Shown: positions 26,763 through 35,565, numbered from the stretch's first letter. The stretch is DNA of 64,000 nt from Rhodobacterales bacterium (GCA_021155205.1 JAJNPS010000027.1:14043-78042); one strand, 5' to 3'. A program made the numbers and translations. Notes: generated by a model not told the origin, from the letters alone.

Positions 26763-28040
26763 TCACGCCACGCGCGCCGCCGTAACGGATTCCTCAAGAA
26801 TATCCATGGCTTCGGCAAAATGTGCATCGGGAATGGTGATCGGCGCCAGAAACCGGATCACGTTGCCGTAAACGCCGCAGGTCAGAAGGATCAACCCGCG
26901 CTTCAGTGCCTCGGTCCGCACCCGCCCGGTGAAACCCGCATCGGGTTCGTGGGACTTCGGGTTGGCAAATTCGACCGCCACCATGAAACCAGGGCCACGA
27001 ATGTCGGTGATTTCGGGGGTGACGGACCGGATCGCCTCCAGCCGCTGTTTCAGCCGCCCGCCGAGTTCGTTGGCCCTTGCGCAAAGGTCCTCTTGCTCGA
27101 TCACGTCCAGCACGGCATTTGCCGCCGCAATCCCCAGAGGGTTGCCGCCATAGGTGCCGCCAAGTCCGCCGGGATGGGCCGCATCCATCAGTTCGGCGCG
27201 CCCCGTCACGGCGGCCAGCGGCAGGCCACCGGCCAGTCCCTTGGCCATCGTCGTCAGGTCGGCGGCGACATCATAGCCGTGCATCGCAAAGAGGTTGCCG
27301 GTGCGGGCAAAGCCGGTCTGCACCTCGTCCGCGATCATCACGATGCCGTGGTCGTCACACAGCTTGCGGATGGCGCGGACCAGTTCCTTGGGCGCGGGGT
27401 AGAACCCGCCTTCGCCCTGCACGGGTTCAAAGATGATCGCGGCCACGCGGGCAGGGTCGAGATCGGCCTTGAACAGCTTGGTGATGCCCGCCATCGCATC
27501 GTCGGTGGTGATGTTGTGCACCTCTTGCGGGAATGGCACATGCCAGACATCGGGCATCATCGCACCGAACCCCTTCTTGTAGGGCTCCACCTTGCCGGTC
27601 AGCGACATGCCCATGAAGGTGCGGCCGTGGAACGCCCCGCCAAAGGCGATGACACCGTTGCGGCCTGTCGCGATGCGCGCGATTTTCACCGCATTTTCGC
27701 AGGCTTCGGCCCCGGTGGTCACAAAGATCGTCTTTTTGGCAAAGTCGCCCGGCACGGCGGCGTTCAGCCGTTCCGCCAGACGGATGTAGGACTCATAGGG
27801 CAGCACCTGGTGGCAGGTATGGGTGAACCTGCTCATCTGTTCGGTCACAGCGGCCATCACCTTCGGGTGGCAATGGCCGGTGTTCACCACGGCAATCCCG
27901 GCAGCAAAGTCAATGTAACGGTTGCCTTCGATATCCCAGACCTCGGAATTCAGCGCCCGGTCCGCATAGATCTGCGTCATCATGCCGACTCCGCGCGAAA
28001 TGGCGGTGTCCCGGCGTTTGGCAACTTCGGCATTCAGCAT
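26763..28040 (-). CDS. gabT: 4-aminobutyrate aminotransferase
   Basis: 425 residues, class III PLP aminotransferase. Transfers the amino group of GABA to 2-oxoglutarate. Conserved pieces: FAAGIAVVNTGHCHPKV, FVTTGAEACENAVKIAR, FGGAFHGRT, IFEPVQGEGGFYPAP and IADEVQTGFARTG. The PLP Lys is in TMAKGLAGGLPLAAVTG. ATG at 28040 (MLNAEVAKRRD) with AGGGAA upstream matches GabT; an upstream ATG adds an unconserved leader. No gabD is adjacent, so a related omega-amino acid substrate is possible. Confidence 0.9.
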   Translation of the reverse strand: MLNAEVAKRRDTAISRGVGMMTQIYADRALNSEVWDIEGNRYIDFAAGIAVVNTGHCHPKVMAAVTEQMSRFTHTCHQVLPYESYIRLAERLNAAVPGDFAKKTIFVTTGAEACENAVKIARIATGRNGVIAFGGAFHGRTFMGMSLTGKVEPYKKGFGAMMPDVWHVPFPQEVHNITTDDAMAGITKLFKADLDPARVAAIIFEPVQGEGGFYPAPKELVRAIRKLCDDHGIVMIADEVQTGFARTGNLFAMHGYDVAADLTTMAKGLAGGLPLAAVTGRAELMDAAHPGGLGGTYGGNPLGIAAANAVLDVIEQEDLCARANELGGRLKQRLEAIRSVTPEITDIRGPGFMVAVEFANPKSHEPDAGFTGRVRTEALKRGLILLTCGVYGNVIRFLAPITIPDAHFAEAMDILEESVTAARVA

Positions 28041-28208
28041 CGGACGATTCCCTGGGCAATTGAGTGGCACATGTCGGGCGTATTTGATCAAATTTTCGGG
28101 TCAGGATCAATCCGCGATCTTTGCGGGCGGGTCCCGCTGAAATTCACCATTCATTAACCATCCACGCGCCATTTTGGGCGCACCCTATCGGACAGGTTCG
28201 CGATCGCG

Positions 28209-29357
28209 ATGACACAGGCCAACGCCATCACCACGCTGCCCGATGATGACATCGTGGCCCGCCTGCGGCTGATCCGGTCGCGCCGGGTCGGGGCTGTCAC
28301 CTATCACCGCCTGATGGCCGAGCATGGGTCCGCCGCCGCGGCGCTGGACGCCCTGCCGGAGATCGCCAGTGCCGCCGGGATCGAACGCTATGAAGTCTGC
28401 CCCGTTGGCGTCGTGATGGCCGAACTGGCCAAGGGGCGCGCCGCCAGGGCCGCGCTGATTGCACATGGCGATCCGCGCTATCCGCAGCTTTTGGCCCAGA
28501 TGCCGGATGCGCCGCCCGTGCTGTGGGTGCAGGGCGACATCCGCCTGCTGGCGGGTCCGATGATTGCCGTTGTCGGGTCGCGCAACGCCTCATCGCTTGG
28601 CCTGCGCATGGCCAGGCGGCTTGCCGAGGGTTTGGGTGCGGCGGGCCAGGTCGTCGTGTCGGGCCTCGCCCGCGGGATCGACGCCGAGGCGCATCGGGCG
28701 GCGATGGCATCCGGCACCGTCGCCGTGCAGGCCGGCGGCGTCGATGTGATCTATCCGGCCGAAAATGCCGGCCTTGCAGCCGAGATTGCCGCCAAGGGCT
28801 GCCGCATCTCGGAACAGCCCATGGGTGCAGAACCGCAGGCACGGCATTTTCCCTTGCGCAACAACATCATCGCAGGCCTTTCGCGGGCCGTTGTGGTGGT
28901 CGAGGCCGCCGCCCGGTCGGGCAGCCTCTTGACCGCGCGCGCCGCGCTTGACCTGGGGCGCGAGGTTCTGGCGGTGCCGGGACACCCCTTCGATGCCCGC
29001 GCGGCAGGGTGCAACATGCTGATCCGCGACGGCGCGATCCTGGTGCGCGGCACCGGCGACGTGCTGGAGGCGATCGGGGCGGGTGACGAAGCCGCCACGC
29101 CCCATTTCGCAGAGAAACTGCCCGTCCATCCGCCCCTGCCAGGACCCGTGCCCGCGCCGATGCCGCTGGCCACCGCCGGTGCGCTGCATGCGCAAATCCT
29201 CGCTCGTCTTGGCCCCAGCCCGCTGGCCGAAGACCAACTGATCCGCGATCTTGCGATGCCCGCCGGTCACATCACGCCCGCCCTTCTGACGCTGGAGCTT
29301 GAGGGGCGGATCGAACGCCAGCATGGCGGGCTGCTTGCGCGGGTCGGCTGGGCCTGA
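28209..29357 (+). CDS. dprA: DNA processing protein DprA
   Basis: 382 residues. Loads RecA on incoming single-stranded DNA during transformation. SAM-like N-terminal region, then the Rossmann-like domain with IAVVGSRNASSLGLRMARRLAE, VVSGLARGIDAEAHRAA, ISEQPMGAEP, FPLRNNIIAGLSRAVVVVEAA and SGSLLTARAALDLGREVLAVPG. A C-terminal winged-helix (DML1-like) region follows from about residue 315. ATG at 28209. Free-standing, divergent from gabT. Confidence 0.95.
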   Translation: MTQANAITTLPDDDIVARLRLIRSRRVGAVTYHRLMAEHGSAAAALDALPEIASAAGIERYEVCPVGVVMAELAKGRAARAALIAHGDPRYPQLLAQMPDAPPVLWVQGDIRLLAGPMIAVVGSRNASSLGLRMARRLAEGLGAAGQVVVSGLARGIDAEAHRAAMASGTVAVQAGGVDVIYPAENAGLAAEIAAKGCRISEQPMGAEPQARHFPLRNNIIAGLSRAVVVVEAAARSGSLLTARAALDLGREVLAVPGHPFDARAAGCNMLIRDGAILVRGTGDVLEAIGAGDEAATPHFAEKLPVHPPLPGPVPAPMPLATAGALHAQILARLGPSPLAEDQLIRDLAMPAGHITPALLTLELEGRIERQHGGLLARVGWA

Positions 29358-29490
29358 AACCCGGCCCGGCGGGTAGTCGCAAATTTCAAGAACCATCTCT
29401 TGGTGACGGTGAGTTCCAGAACGCTGTAACATTCTAGAAAGCCATCTATTCTCAATCGCCTCTCAATCGCTGTCAGTCCTCCAGCGCCCC
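29358..29490. other. Intergenic region with short repeats, no gene seen
   Basis: Between the convergent dprA and dodecin stops. It contains imperfect direct repeats (CTCAATCGC twice at about 29452-29470, and TCCTCCAGC twice further on). No clear hairpin terminator or gene is visible. Confidence 0.4.
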
Positions 29491-29694
29491 TCAATCCTCC
29501 AGCACGAACGTCACCATCATGTTCACCTGCCACGTGACGATCTTGTCGTTCTCCACCGCCACCTTGTGCTCTTTGACCCAGGCGCCTGACACGCCGCGCA
29601 GCGTCTTGGTCGCGCGGGAAATGCCGCTGGCAACGGCGTCTTCAAAGCTTGTGGTCGAGGTGGCGGAAATTTCGGTGACGCGCGCAACGCTCAT
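29491..29694 (-). CDS. Dodecin (flavin-binding dodecamer)
   Basis: 67 residues, the size of dodecins. MSVARVTEISATSTTSFEDA and the Trp in KIVTWQVNMMVTFVLED match the family: the Trp stacks on flavin in the 12-subunit shell. Dodecins store or buffer flavins and CoA. AGGAGA precedes the ATG at 29694. The gene lies 291 bases from nrdR-ribD, the latter a riboflavin synthesis gene, which is a meaningful neighbour for a flavin-storage protein. Confidence 0.92.
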   Translation of the reverse strand: MSVARVTEISATSTTSFEDAVASGISRATKTLRGVSGAWVKEHKVAVENDKIVTWQVNMMVTFVLED

Positions 29695-29985
29695 GGTGTT
29701 CTCCTGGAATTGGCGGGGCACTGGCCCCGGCCTGAACTCCAAGCCTATCACTGCAACCTCCCAGGCTAAGGGAGAAAGCACGCGGGCCTTTCCCTTGGGC
29801 CAAAACCCGCGCGTCCGCGCTGAACCGCCAAATTGAGTCCCCCGCGCCACACCTCTTGCCCCTAGATGCAGGGGCGAGTACTTCTTTGTGGTCGATATCC
29901 GCGCAAGCCCCCTATAGTCAGTGTCGTCACGGGGGGCCACCCCCCGGACTTGAGGCAGGGACGTTCCAACAGCGAGGAGGTGGCG

Positions 29986-30453
29986 ATGCGTTGCCCATTT
30001 TGCGGAAACATCGACACGCAAGTCAAAGACAGCCGCCCGGCCGAGGATCACGTCTCGATCCGCCGCCGCCGGTTCTGTCCGGCCTGCGGGGGCCGCTTTA
30101 CAACCTATGAACGGGTGCAACTGCGCGACCTCGTGGTGATCAAATCCTCCGGCAAGCGCGAGGATTTCGACCGGACCAAGCTGGAGCGTTCGATCCGCAT
30201 CGCGATGCAGAAACGCCCCATCGACCCCGAGCGTATCGACCAGATGATCAGCGGCATCGTGCGGCGACTGGAAAGCCTGGGCGATACCGACATCCCGTCG
30301 AAAACCATCGGCGAGATCGTGATGGAAAGCCTGGCGCGGATCGACACTGTGGCCTATGTGCGGTTTGCCAGCGTTTACAAGAACTTCCAGACCGCCGATG
30401 ACTTCGACGGATTTGTCTCCGAATTGCGCCCCGGCAACACAGCCGAGGAATGA
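29986..30453 (+). CDS. nrdR: Transcriptional repressor NrdR
   Basis: 155 residues. N-terminal zinc ribbon ([20 protein letters not shown] ... [16 protein letters not shown]), then the ATP-cone ([20 protein letters not shown]). Represses ribonucleotide reductase genes when dATP is high. GGAGG precedes the ATG at 29986. The gene overlaps ribD by ATGA; nrdR-ribD is a frequent bacterial pair. Confidence 0.96.
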   Translation: MRCPFCGNIDTQVKDSRPAEDHVSIRRRRFCPACGGRFTTYERVQLRDLVVIKSSGKREDFDRTKLERSIRIAMQKRPIDPERIDQMISGIVRRLESLGDTDIPSKTIGEIVMESLARIDTVAYVRFASVYKNFQTADDFDGFVSELRPGNTAEE

Positions 30454-31547
30454 CCGCACCCTCTGACGCGGATCACATGGTGCATGCGCTGGGACTTGCA
30501 GCGCGGGGTCTGGGAAATGTGTGGCCCAACCCGGCGGTCGGCTGTGTGTTGGTGAAGAATCACCGCGTCGTCGGGCGCGGCTGGACCCAGCCGGGGGGGA
30601 GGCCCCATGCCGAGGTTATGGCGCTGGCGCAGGCCGGGGATGCCGCGCGCGGGACCACCGCCTATGTCACCCTCGAACCCTGCGCCCATCACGGCAAAAC
30701 GCCGCCCTGTGCCGACGCCCTGATCGCCGCCGGTGTCGCCCGCGTCGTCACCGCCCTCGCCGACCCCGACCCCCGCGTTTCCGGCCAGGGCCATGCGATG
30801 CTCCGCGACGCCGGGATCGCCGTGACCGAAGGCGTGATGACGCCCGAGGCCACCCGCATCAACGCCGGTTTCCTGAAACGGGTCACAAAAGGCCTTCCCT
30901 TCGTCACATTAAAACTTGCAGCCAGCCTCGATGGCCGCACCGCCACAGCGACGGGCGAAAGCCGCTGGATCACCGGCGCTGGGTCCCGCCGCCGCGTCCA
31001 CCTGATGCGGATGACCCATGACGCGGTAATGGTCGGCAGCGGCACCGCCCGCGCCGACGACCCCGACCTGCGCGTGCGGGAGATGGGAGCAACGCGGCAG
31101 CCGGTGCGGATTGTGGTGGACAGCCGGTTGAGCCACGATCCGGCGAGCAGGCTGGGGCGGACAGCGCGCGAGACGCAGGTCTGGATACTCCACGGCCCAG
31201 GCGCCCCTGCTGACCGGAGGGCCGCGTGGGCAGCCACCGGCACGCAACTATTCGAAGTACCGACGACCAAGGACGGCCATCTCGACCTCACCTTCGCAAT
31301 GAGAACACTCGCCGCCGAAGGCCTGACCCGCATCCTCTGCGAAGGCGGCGCGACACTCGCAGCGGCGCTTGTCCAAACCAATCTGGTTGACGATCTCGCC
31401 GTCTTTTCTGCAGGTGCGCTGATCGGTGCCGAAGGTCAGGCCATGCTCGCCCGCTTAGGCACCACTGCACTCGCCGACGCCCCCCGCCCACGCCTCATCC
31501 TGCGCGAGGCCTGTGGCGATGACGCCCTGACCCTCTGGTCCTTCTGA
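30450..31547 (+). CDS. ribD: Bifunctional riboflavin deaminase/reductase RibD
   Basis: 365 residues. The N-terminal deaminase has zinc motifs HAEVMAL and [17 protein letters not shown]. The C-terminal NADPH reductase begins near residue 145 ([50 protein letters not shown]). Acts on the pyrimidine intermediate of riboflavin synthesis in the cytoplasm. Second gene after nrdR with 4-base overlap. I see no FMN riboswitch upstream. Confidence 0.95.
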   Translation: MTAPSDADHMVHALGLAARGLGNVWPNPAVGCVLVKNHRVVGRGWTQPGGRPHAEVMALAQAGDAARGTTAYVTLEPCAHHGKTPPCADALIAAGVARVVTALADPDPRVSGQGHAMLRDAGIAVTEGVMTPEATRINAGFLKRVTKGLPFVTLKLAASLDGRTATATGESRWITGAGSRRRVHLMRMTHDAVMVGSGTARADDPDLRVREMGATRQPVRIVVDSRLSHDPASRLGRTARETQVWILHGPGAPADRRAAWAATGTQLFEVPTTKDGHLDLTFAMRTLAAEGLTRILCEGGATLAAALVQTNLVDDLAVFSAGALIGAEGQAMLARLGTTALADAPRPRLILREACGDDALTLWSF

Positions 31548-31598
31548 CCCCACTCACCTTTGCACAAATATCCCCGGGGGTCCGGGGGCTGGCGCACC

Positions 31599-32027
31599 TC
31601 ACCAGCTTCCCGTGTTCCCCATGCTCGCCCAAGGTTCCGCCGGGGCCAGCGCGTCACCCATCTGCAGCAATTCCACCGACACATTGTCCGGGCTGCGCAC
31701 GAACGCCATGTGCCCGTCGCGCGGGGGCCGGTTGATCACCACGCCCGCCGCCTGCAGCGACGCGCACATGTCGTAGATATTCTCCACACCGTAGGCCAGG
31801 TGCCCGAAATGGCGGCTGTCCGACGGCAGCCCCGCATCGCCATCCCAGTTATACGTCAGCTCCACCGGGCACTCCTCCTGCCCCGCCGCCGCCAGGAAGA
31901 CCAGCGTGAACCGTCCCTTGTCGTTTTCTATCCGCCGCGTCTCTTCCAGCCCCAACAGCTTGTAGAACGCGATCGACTTGTCCAGGTCCAGCACCCGGAC
32001 CATCGTGTGCAGGTAACGTACCTTCAT
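31599..32027 (-). CDS. gloA: Lactoylglutathione lyase (glyoxalase I)
   Basis: 142 residues, VOC-fold metalloenzyme. Isomerises the hemithioacetal of methylglyoxal and glutathione to S-lactoylglutathione. MKVRYLHTMVRVLDLDKSIA supplies the metal His, LVFLAAAGQEECPVELTYN a Glu, FGHLAYGVENIYD another His and VSVELLQ the final Glu. ATG at 32027 with AGGAG upstream. Convergent with ribD (51 bases between stops), divergent from thyX. Confidence 0.93.
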   Translation of the reverse strand: MKVRYLHTMVRVLDLDKSIAFYKLLGLEETRRIENDKGRFTLVFLAAAGQEECPVELTYNWDGDAGLPSDSRHFGHLAYGVENIYDMCASLQAAGVVINRPPRDGHMAFVRSPDNVSVELLQMGDALAPAEPWASMGNTGSW

Positions 32028-32186
32028 GGCCAACTCCTGATTGATGTCCCCTGATAGCACGCCCCCTGCCCCCCGCACCATATCCCCAGAAATCTCACGG
32101 GGCCCGACAAACCCCGATTGCCCCGCACCCCCACCAATCGTATCACTGTCGCCAACCGATCCCACATCTAGCGCATGGAGGCGACG

Positions 32187-33107
32187 ATGCCCCTCACTCC
32201 CGACCAACTGTCGGAAATCGACGCCCAGCGGTCCACTCCCCGCCAAACCCTCCGCGCCGTCTCCGAAGGGATGGAGGCGCATCTCTACCGCGCGACCCAG
32301 GTCCTCGACCACGGCTTCATCCGCGTCATCGACTACATGGGCGACGATGCGGCCATCGTCCAGGCCGCCCGCGTTTCATATGGGGCGGGGACCAAGCACG
32401 TCCAGAACGACGAGGGCCTGATCCGCTACCTGATGCGCCACTGGCACTCCACCCCGTTCGAGATGTGCGAGGTCAAGCTCCACGTCAAACTCCCCGTTTT
32501 CGTCGCCCGCCAATGGATCCGCCACCGCACCGCCAACGTGAACGAATACTCCGCCCGCTACTCGATCCTCGACCGCGAGTTCTACATCCCCGCCCCCGAA
32601 CACCTCGCCGCGCAGTCCACCGTCAACAACCAGGGCCGGGGCGAGGTGCTGCAGGGCGAAGAAGCCGCCCGCGTCCTCGACCTTCTGAAATCCGACGCCA
32701 ACCGCGCCTATGACCATTACGAGGCGATGCTCTCCCAGGCCCAACCTGACGGAACACCTCAGCAGGGCCTCGCGCGAGAGCTTGCCCGCATGAACCTGCC
32801 CGCCAACATCTACACCCAGTGGTACTGGAAGGTCGACCTGCACAACCTCTTCCACTTCCTGCGGCTGAGGGCGGATGCCCATGCCCAATACGAGATTCGC
32901 GTCTATGCCGAGGCGATTGCGCGGGTGGTCGCCGACTGGGTGCCGCTGGCCTACGCCGCGTTCGAGGACTACCGGATGGGCGGCGTGACGCTGTCGGCGA
33001 AGGCGGTGGAGGTGGTCAGACGGAGGCTTGCGGGAGAGGTAGTGACGCAGGAGACGAGTGGGATGAGCAAGGGGGAATGGCGGGAATTTGAGGGGGTTTG
33101 GGGGTAG
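32187..33107 (+). CDS. thyX: Flavin-dependent thymidylate synthase
   Basis: 306 residues from the ATG at 32187, preferred over an ATG 12 bases upstream because GGAGG lies 5 bases before it. Makes dTMP from dUMP with methylene-THF and NADPH via FAD. The signature [15 protein letters not shown] is present (family RHRxxSxNExSxR, here Asn in the third variable place). [13 protein letters not shown] context, [18 protein letters not shown] and [14 protein letters not shown] are typical. The likely thymidylate synthase of this cell; no thyA is seen in the window. Confidence 0.95.
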   Translation: MPLTPDQLSEIDAQRSTPRQTLRAVSEGMEAHLYRATQVLDHGFIRVIDYMGDDAAIVQAARVSYGAGTKHVQNDEGLIRYLMRHWHSTPFEMCEVKLHVKLPVFVARQWIRHRTANVNEYSARYSILDREFYIPAPEHLAAQSTVNNQGRGEVLQGEEAARVLDLLKSDANRAYDHYEAMLSQAQPDGTPQQGLARELARMNLPANIYTQWYWKVDLHNLFHFLRLRADAHAQYEIRVYAEAIARVVADWVPLAYAAFEDYRMGGVTLSAKAVEVVRRRLAGEVVTQETSGMSKGEWREFEGVWG

Positions 33108-33138
33108 ATAGGCGTTGATGCACAACTCTGTTCGCAAA

Positions 33139-33300
33139 GGATTCACAACGTGAATCCATGCGGCTGGACAGGCGGGATGAGCAAACCAACAGCCGCCCGC
33201 TACCGCACCACGAACTGGTCCGGCTACAGCGCCTCACTGAAGAAGCGTGGTTCTCTGCTGATCTGGCTGGACAAGGACATGACCTGGCTCGCGCCGCCGG
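33139..33300 (+). mobile_element. IS5-family transposase remnant (5' end only)
   Basis: From the ATG at 33177 the translation MSKPTAARYRTTNWSGYSAS followed by LKKRGSLLIWLDKDMTWLAP matches the start of IS5-family transposases (family: MSKPxPARYRTTNWSxYNxALKxRGSL). Similarity ends near 33295, where the frame runs into the opposite-strand RAYT sequence. Just upstream is a perfect dyad GGATTCAC-AAC-GTGAATCC (33139-33157) that resembles an IS end. Less than 15% of a transposase gene remains, so it is dead. Confidence 0.7.
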
Positions 33301-33593
33301 ATACGGCTTGCCCGGCGGTCCTCGACCGGCACTGCCCGGGTGAACCGCGCCTTGATCACACTCCATCGTGTGGAAAAATCCCTGTCTCCCTCCGGCAACG
33401 TCCACACGGCGTGCATGTGATCCGGCAACACCACCCATGCGTCGATCCGGAACGGCCGTTCGGCCTTCGTCACCCGCACCGCCTGCCTCAGCACGTCGAT
33501 ATGCTGGACCAACGTCCGCGCCCCCCGGTCGGCCAAAACCACCGTGAAGAACACCGACGCTCCTGGAACCCTGGGACGGATATACGCGGACAT
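33234..33593 (-). pseudogene. Truncated RAYT (REP-associated tyrosine transposase)
   Basis: Starts MSAYIRPRVPGASVFFTVV and contains the Y1/IS200-like HuH signature region IDAWVVLPDHMHAVWTLPEG and RWSVIKARFTRA. Family members continue with a RRxRRREpGIWQRRFWEH block, but here similarity stops at RRREPG (about 33285), and an unrelated tail of about 18 residues follows, lying in the IS5 remnant. The catalytic Tyr block is lost. RAYTs mobilise REP/BIME palindromes; this one is a broken copy. Confidence 0.75.
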
Positions 33594-33662
33594 ACCCAAA
33601 CCCTGCCCGACTCACTGTTAACAGCCTGTTACCCACCGCCCCCTTGCCAAAATCCCCATTTC

Positions 33663-33672
33663 AATGTACATT
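33663..33672. promoter_or_regulatory. Palindrome upstream of the antitoxin gene
   Basis: AATGTACATT, a perfect 10-bp palindrome, 30 bases before the phd start. Toxin-antitoxin operons are usually autorepressed through such sites. Candidate only. Confidence 0.45.
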
Positions 33673-33701
33673 CCACCACACATCACAGGACACACCGCAC
33701 C

Positions 33702-33950
33702 ATGACCCGCCTCCTCACCCCCCACATCGCCACGATGACCGAGCTTCGCGAACCACACAAAGTCCTCGAACGCTCCGGCGGCAAGCCGGTGGCGATCCTC
33801 AAGAATTCCGCCGTGGTGGGCTACCTTGTCCCCGAGGAGGCGGTGAACATGGTCGAACACCGCGTCGCCACGCGGGAAGAGGTGATGGCCTACCTGGAAG
33901 CCAGCCGTGAGCGTGTTCAACCCGTCCTCGATTACCTCAAAGACAAGTGA
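33702..33950 (+). CDS. phd: Phd/YefM-type antitoxin
   Basis: 82 residues. N-terminal DNA-binding fold (ATMTELREPHKVLERSGGKP, VAILKNSAVVGYLVPEEAV) and a C-terminal helix rich in Arg/Glu/Val that would clamp the toxin (YLEASRERVQPVLDYLKDK). Start at the ATG at 33702; the frame continues upstream through the IS remnant, an accident of the scar. Stop overlaps the toxin start by GTGA. Neutralises Doc and represses the operon. Confidence 0.88.
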   Translation: MTRLLTPHIATMTELREPHKVLERSGGKPVAILKNSAVVGYLVPEEAVNMVEHRVATREEVMAYLEASRERVQPVLDYLKDK

Positions 33951-34324
33951 CCTACGCTCTTCTGTCTGTCGAACTGGTCGACGACCTTCACGATGCCGTT
34001 CTGAACCCCGGCGAACTTCCGGGCCGGGCGCGCGACAAGTCCTTGGACTCGGCGCTTGCCCGAGTCGACAACCGCCTCGCTTATGGCCTGATCAACGACG
34101 TATTCGACCTTGCCGCCGCCTATGCGATGGCCGTCGCACGCGGCCACTGCTTCAACGATGGCAACAAGCGAACCGCGTTCCGGGTGATGGATGCCTGCCT
34201 CGTGTTGAACGGCATCACCGTTCTCTGGGATACTGAGGAAATCGGCCAGATCATCATCCGCTGCGCCCAAGGGCTGATGGAGGATGGCGACCTCGCCGAC
34301 TGGCTGCGCGACAAAGAGGGCTGA
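33947..34324 (+). CDS. doc: Doc (death-on-curing) toxin
   Basis: 125 residues with a Fic/Doc fold. The active-site motif HCFNDGNKRTAF (HxFx[DN]GNKR) is intact. Doc phosphorylates elongation factor EF-Tu and stops translation when free of Phd. GTG start at 33947 is coupled to phd. The pair is next to a transposon scar, in line with acquisition by transfer. All visible catalytic residues suggest an active toxin. Confidence 0.92.
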   Translation: MTYALLSVELVDDLHDAVLNPGELPGRARDKSLDSALARVDNRLAYGLINDVFDLAAAYAMAVARGHCFNDGNKRTAFRVMDACLVLNGITVLWDTEEIGQIIIRCAQGLMEDGDLADWLRDKEG

Positions 34325-34381
34325 CCCTACCCGCCGCCGCCTCTCGCCCTACCTTTTCCCGAAACACCGGAGGCCGCCCCC

Positions 34382-34777
34382 ATGCAAACCCTGACCCTGT
34401 ATCTCTCCACCGCCGTCGTCTTCCTGATCCTTGACGGCATCATGCTGACGCTGGTGATGAAGCCGCTTTTCATCCGCCATATCGGCCCCCTGATGATCGA
34501 GCCGATCCGCTATGTTCCGGCGGGACTGTTCTATGCGGCCTATGTCGCGGGTCTGATCACCCTCGTCTCGCTGCCTGCGCTGAAGACCGGCGCGCCGATC
34601 TGGGTCCCGGCGGCGATCATCGGCGCGATGGCATACGGCACCTATGAGTTCACCAGCTATGCCATCATGCGCGACTGGAACCCTGCGATGGTGGCGACCG
34701 ATTTCCTGTGGGGGACGTTTCTGACCGCCTTTTCCGCCTGGGCCGGGGTGACGATCACGCGCGCATTGGTGCCTTGA
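34382..34777 (+). CDS. DUF2177 family membrane protein
   Basis: 131 residues with four hydrophobic segments (about 5-25, 45-65, 72-90, 105-128). Motifs ILDGIMLTLVMKPLFIRHIG and YGTYEFTSYAIMRDWNPAMV are characteristic of DUF2177. Function unknown; GGAGG precedes the ATG. Follows doc by 57 bases. Confidence 0.85.
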   Translation: MQTLTLYLSTAVVFLILDGIMLTLVMKPLFIRHIGPLMIEPIRYVPAGLFYAAYVAGLITLVSLPALKTGAPIWVPAAIIGAMAYGTYEFTSYAIMRDWNPAMVATDFLWGTFLTAFSAWAGVTITRALVP

Positions 34778-34795
34778 CCGCCCTGCCATTGTTCA

Positions 34796-34815
34796 ACATC
34801 TGTCGTGACAGATGT
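34796..34815. repeat. Inverted repeat before the ArsC-like gene
   Basis: ACATCTGTC-GT-GACAGATGT, 9-bp arms, between the DUF2177 and ArsC-like genes. It is followed by GTCCGAC, GTCCGAC and ATCCGAC repeats (about 34815-34842). May be an operator, or a terminator for the gene upstream. Confidence 0.5.
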
Positions 34816-34853
34816 CCGACGCGTGTCCGACAGCAATCCGACGAAAGCCCGCC

Positions 34854-35180
34854 ATGATTCTTTACGGCATCTCGACCTGCGAAACCTGCAAAAAGGCGAT
34901 CAGGACGCTGGAGGCCGCGGGCCACAAAATCACATTCCGCGACATCCGGGCCAACCCGCTGTCGACGGCTGAAATTTCAGCAATTGTCCAGGAATTCGGC
35001 GACCGGGTGATCAACAAGCAGTCGACAACCTACCGCAGCTTCAGTGATTTCCTGCGGATGTCCGAGGCGGAAGAGCAGATCGCCGCCCAACCGACGGTTA
35101 TGAAGCGCCCGCTGATTCACGCGGACGGCAAGTGGTACGTTGGCTGGGACGATGCCGTCCAAACCGCACTTCTCGGCTGA
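34854..35180 (+). CDS. ArsC/Spx family protein (YffB-like)
   Basis: 108 residues, thioredoxin-like fold. MILYGISTCETCKKAIRTLE has the CxxC pair, DIRANPLSTAEI follows, and the Arg before KRPL is in TVMKRPLIHADG. It resembles YffB/ArsC-like glutathione-dependent reductases, less so true arsenate reductases since no ars genes are near. ATG at 34854; the RBS is weak. Confidence 0.8.
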   Translation: MILYGISTCETCKKAIRTLEAAGHKITFRDIRANPLSTAEISAIVQEFGDRVINKQSTTYRSFSDFLRMSEAEEQIAAQPTVMKRPLIHADGKWYVGWDDAVQTALLG

Positions 35181-35219
35181 CCGGGACCTGACGCAGCTGG
35201 CGGATCGGCCCGCGGCGGA

Positions 35220-35426
35220 TCAAAGCAGTCGAAGATCGCCTGCCGACGACCGGCCATCGCGGCCAGACAGCAGTTCGAACCCGATTTTCTGGTTGTCGTT
35301 CAGGCTCTTGAGCCCCGCCCGCTCCACCGCCGAGATATGCACAAAGATGTCCTTGCCGCCATCATCCGGCGCGATGAAGCCGTAGCCCTTGGTGGTGTTG
35401 AACCATTTCACGGTGCCCGTCGGCAT
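35220..35426 (-). CDS. cspA: Cold-shock protein
   Basis: 68 residues, CSD fold with RNP1 KGYGFIAPDDGG and RNP2 DIFVHISAVE. RNA chaperone in the cytoplasm. AAGGAG upstream of the ATG at 35426. The 139-bp upstream gap to bufD is long enough for the structured leader of cold-shock mRNAs. Convergent with the ArsC-like gene. Confidence 0.94.
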   Translation of the reverse strand: MPTGTVKWFNTTKGYGFIAPDDGGKDIFVHISAVERAGLKSLNDNQKIGFELLSGRDGRSSAGDLRLL

Positions 35427-35565
35427 GCCGCTTCTCCTTTGTCCGTTAGCCCCCCGGGCACCATTGCCGCGGGCCGTGCAGCAAATTCCTTAGGGCCTTC
35501 GGTCTGCGAGGCGGTCGGGAAATCTGTCTTCACTGCGCAAAATGATGCCAAGGATTCTCTGAAAA

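Noticed and set aside
29850..29985. FMN riboswitch or NrdR box upstream of nrdR-ribD
   Set aside because: No conserved FMN-riboswitch core and no good NrdR box; only a TATAGT-like hexamer in a generic position.
29491..30459. A 322-residue frame ending in the dodecin
   Set aside because: Only the last 67 residues match a family, with their own strong RBS; the remainder is antisense to nrdR.
32187..33107. thyX considered non-functional because of the RHRTANVNE variant
   Set aside because: The remaining signature (Arg, His, Asn-Glu, Ser, Arg) and length are normal; this Asn is likely a natural variant.
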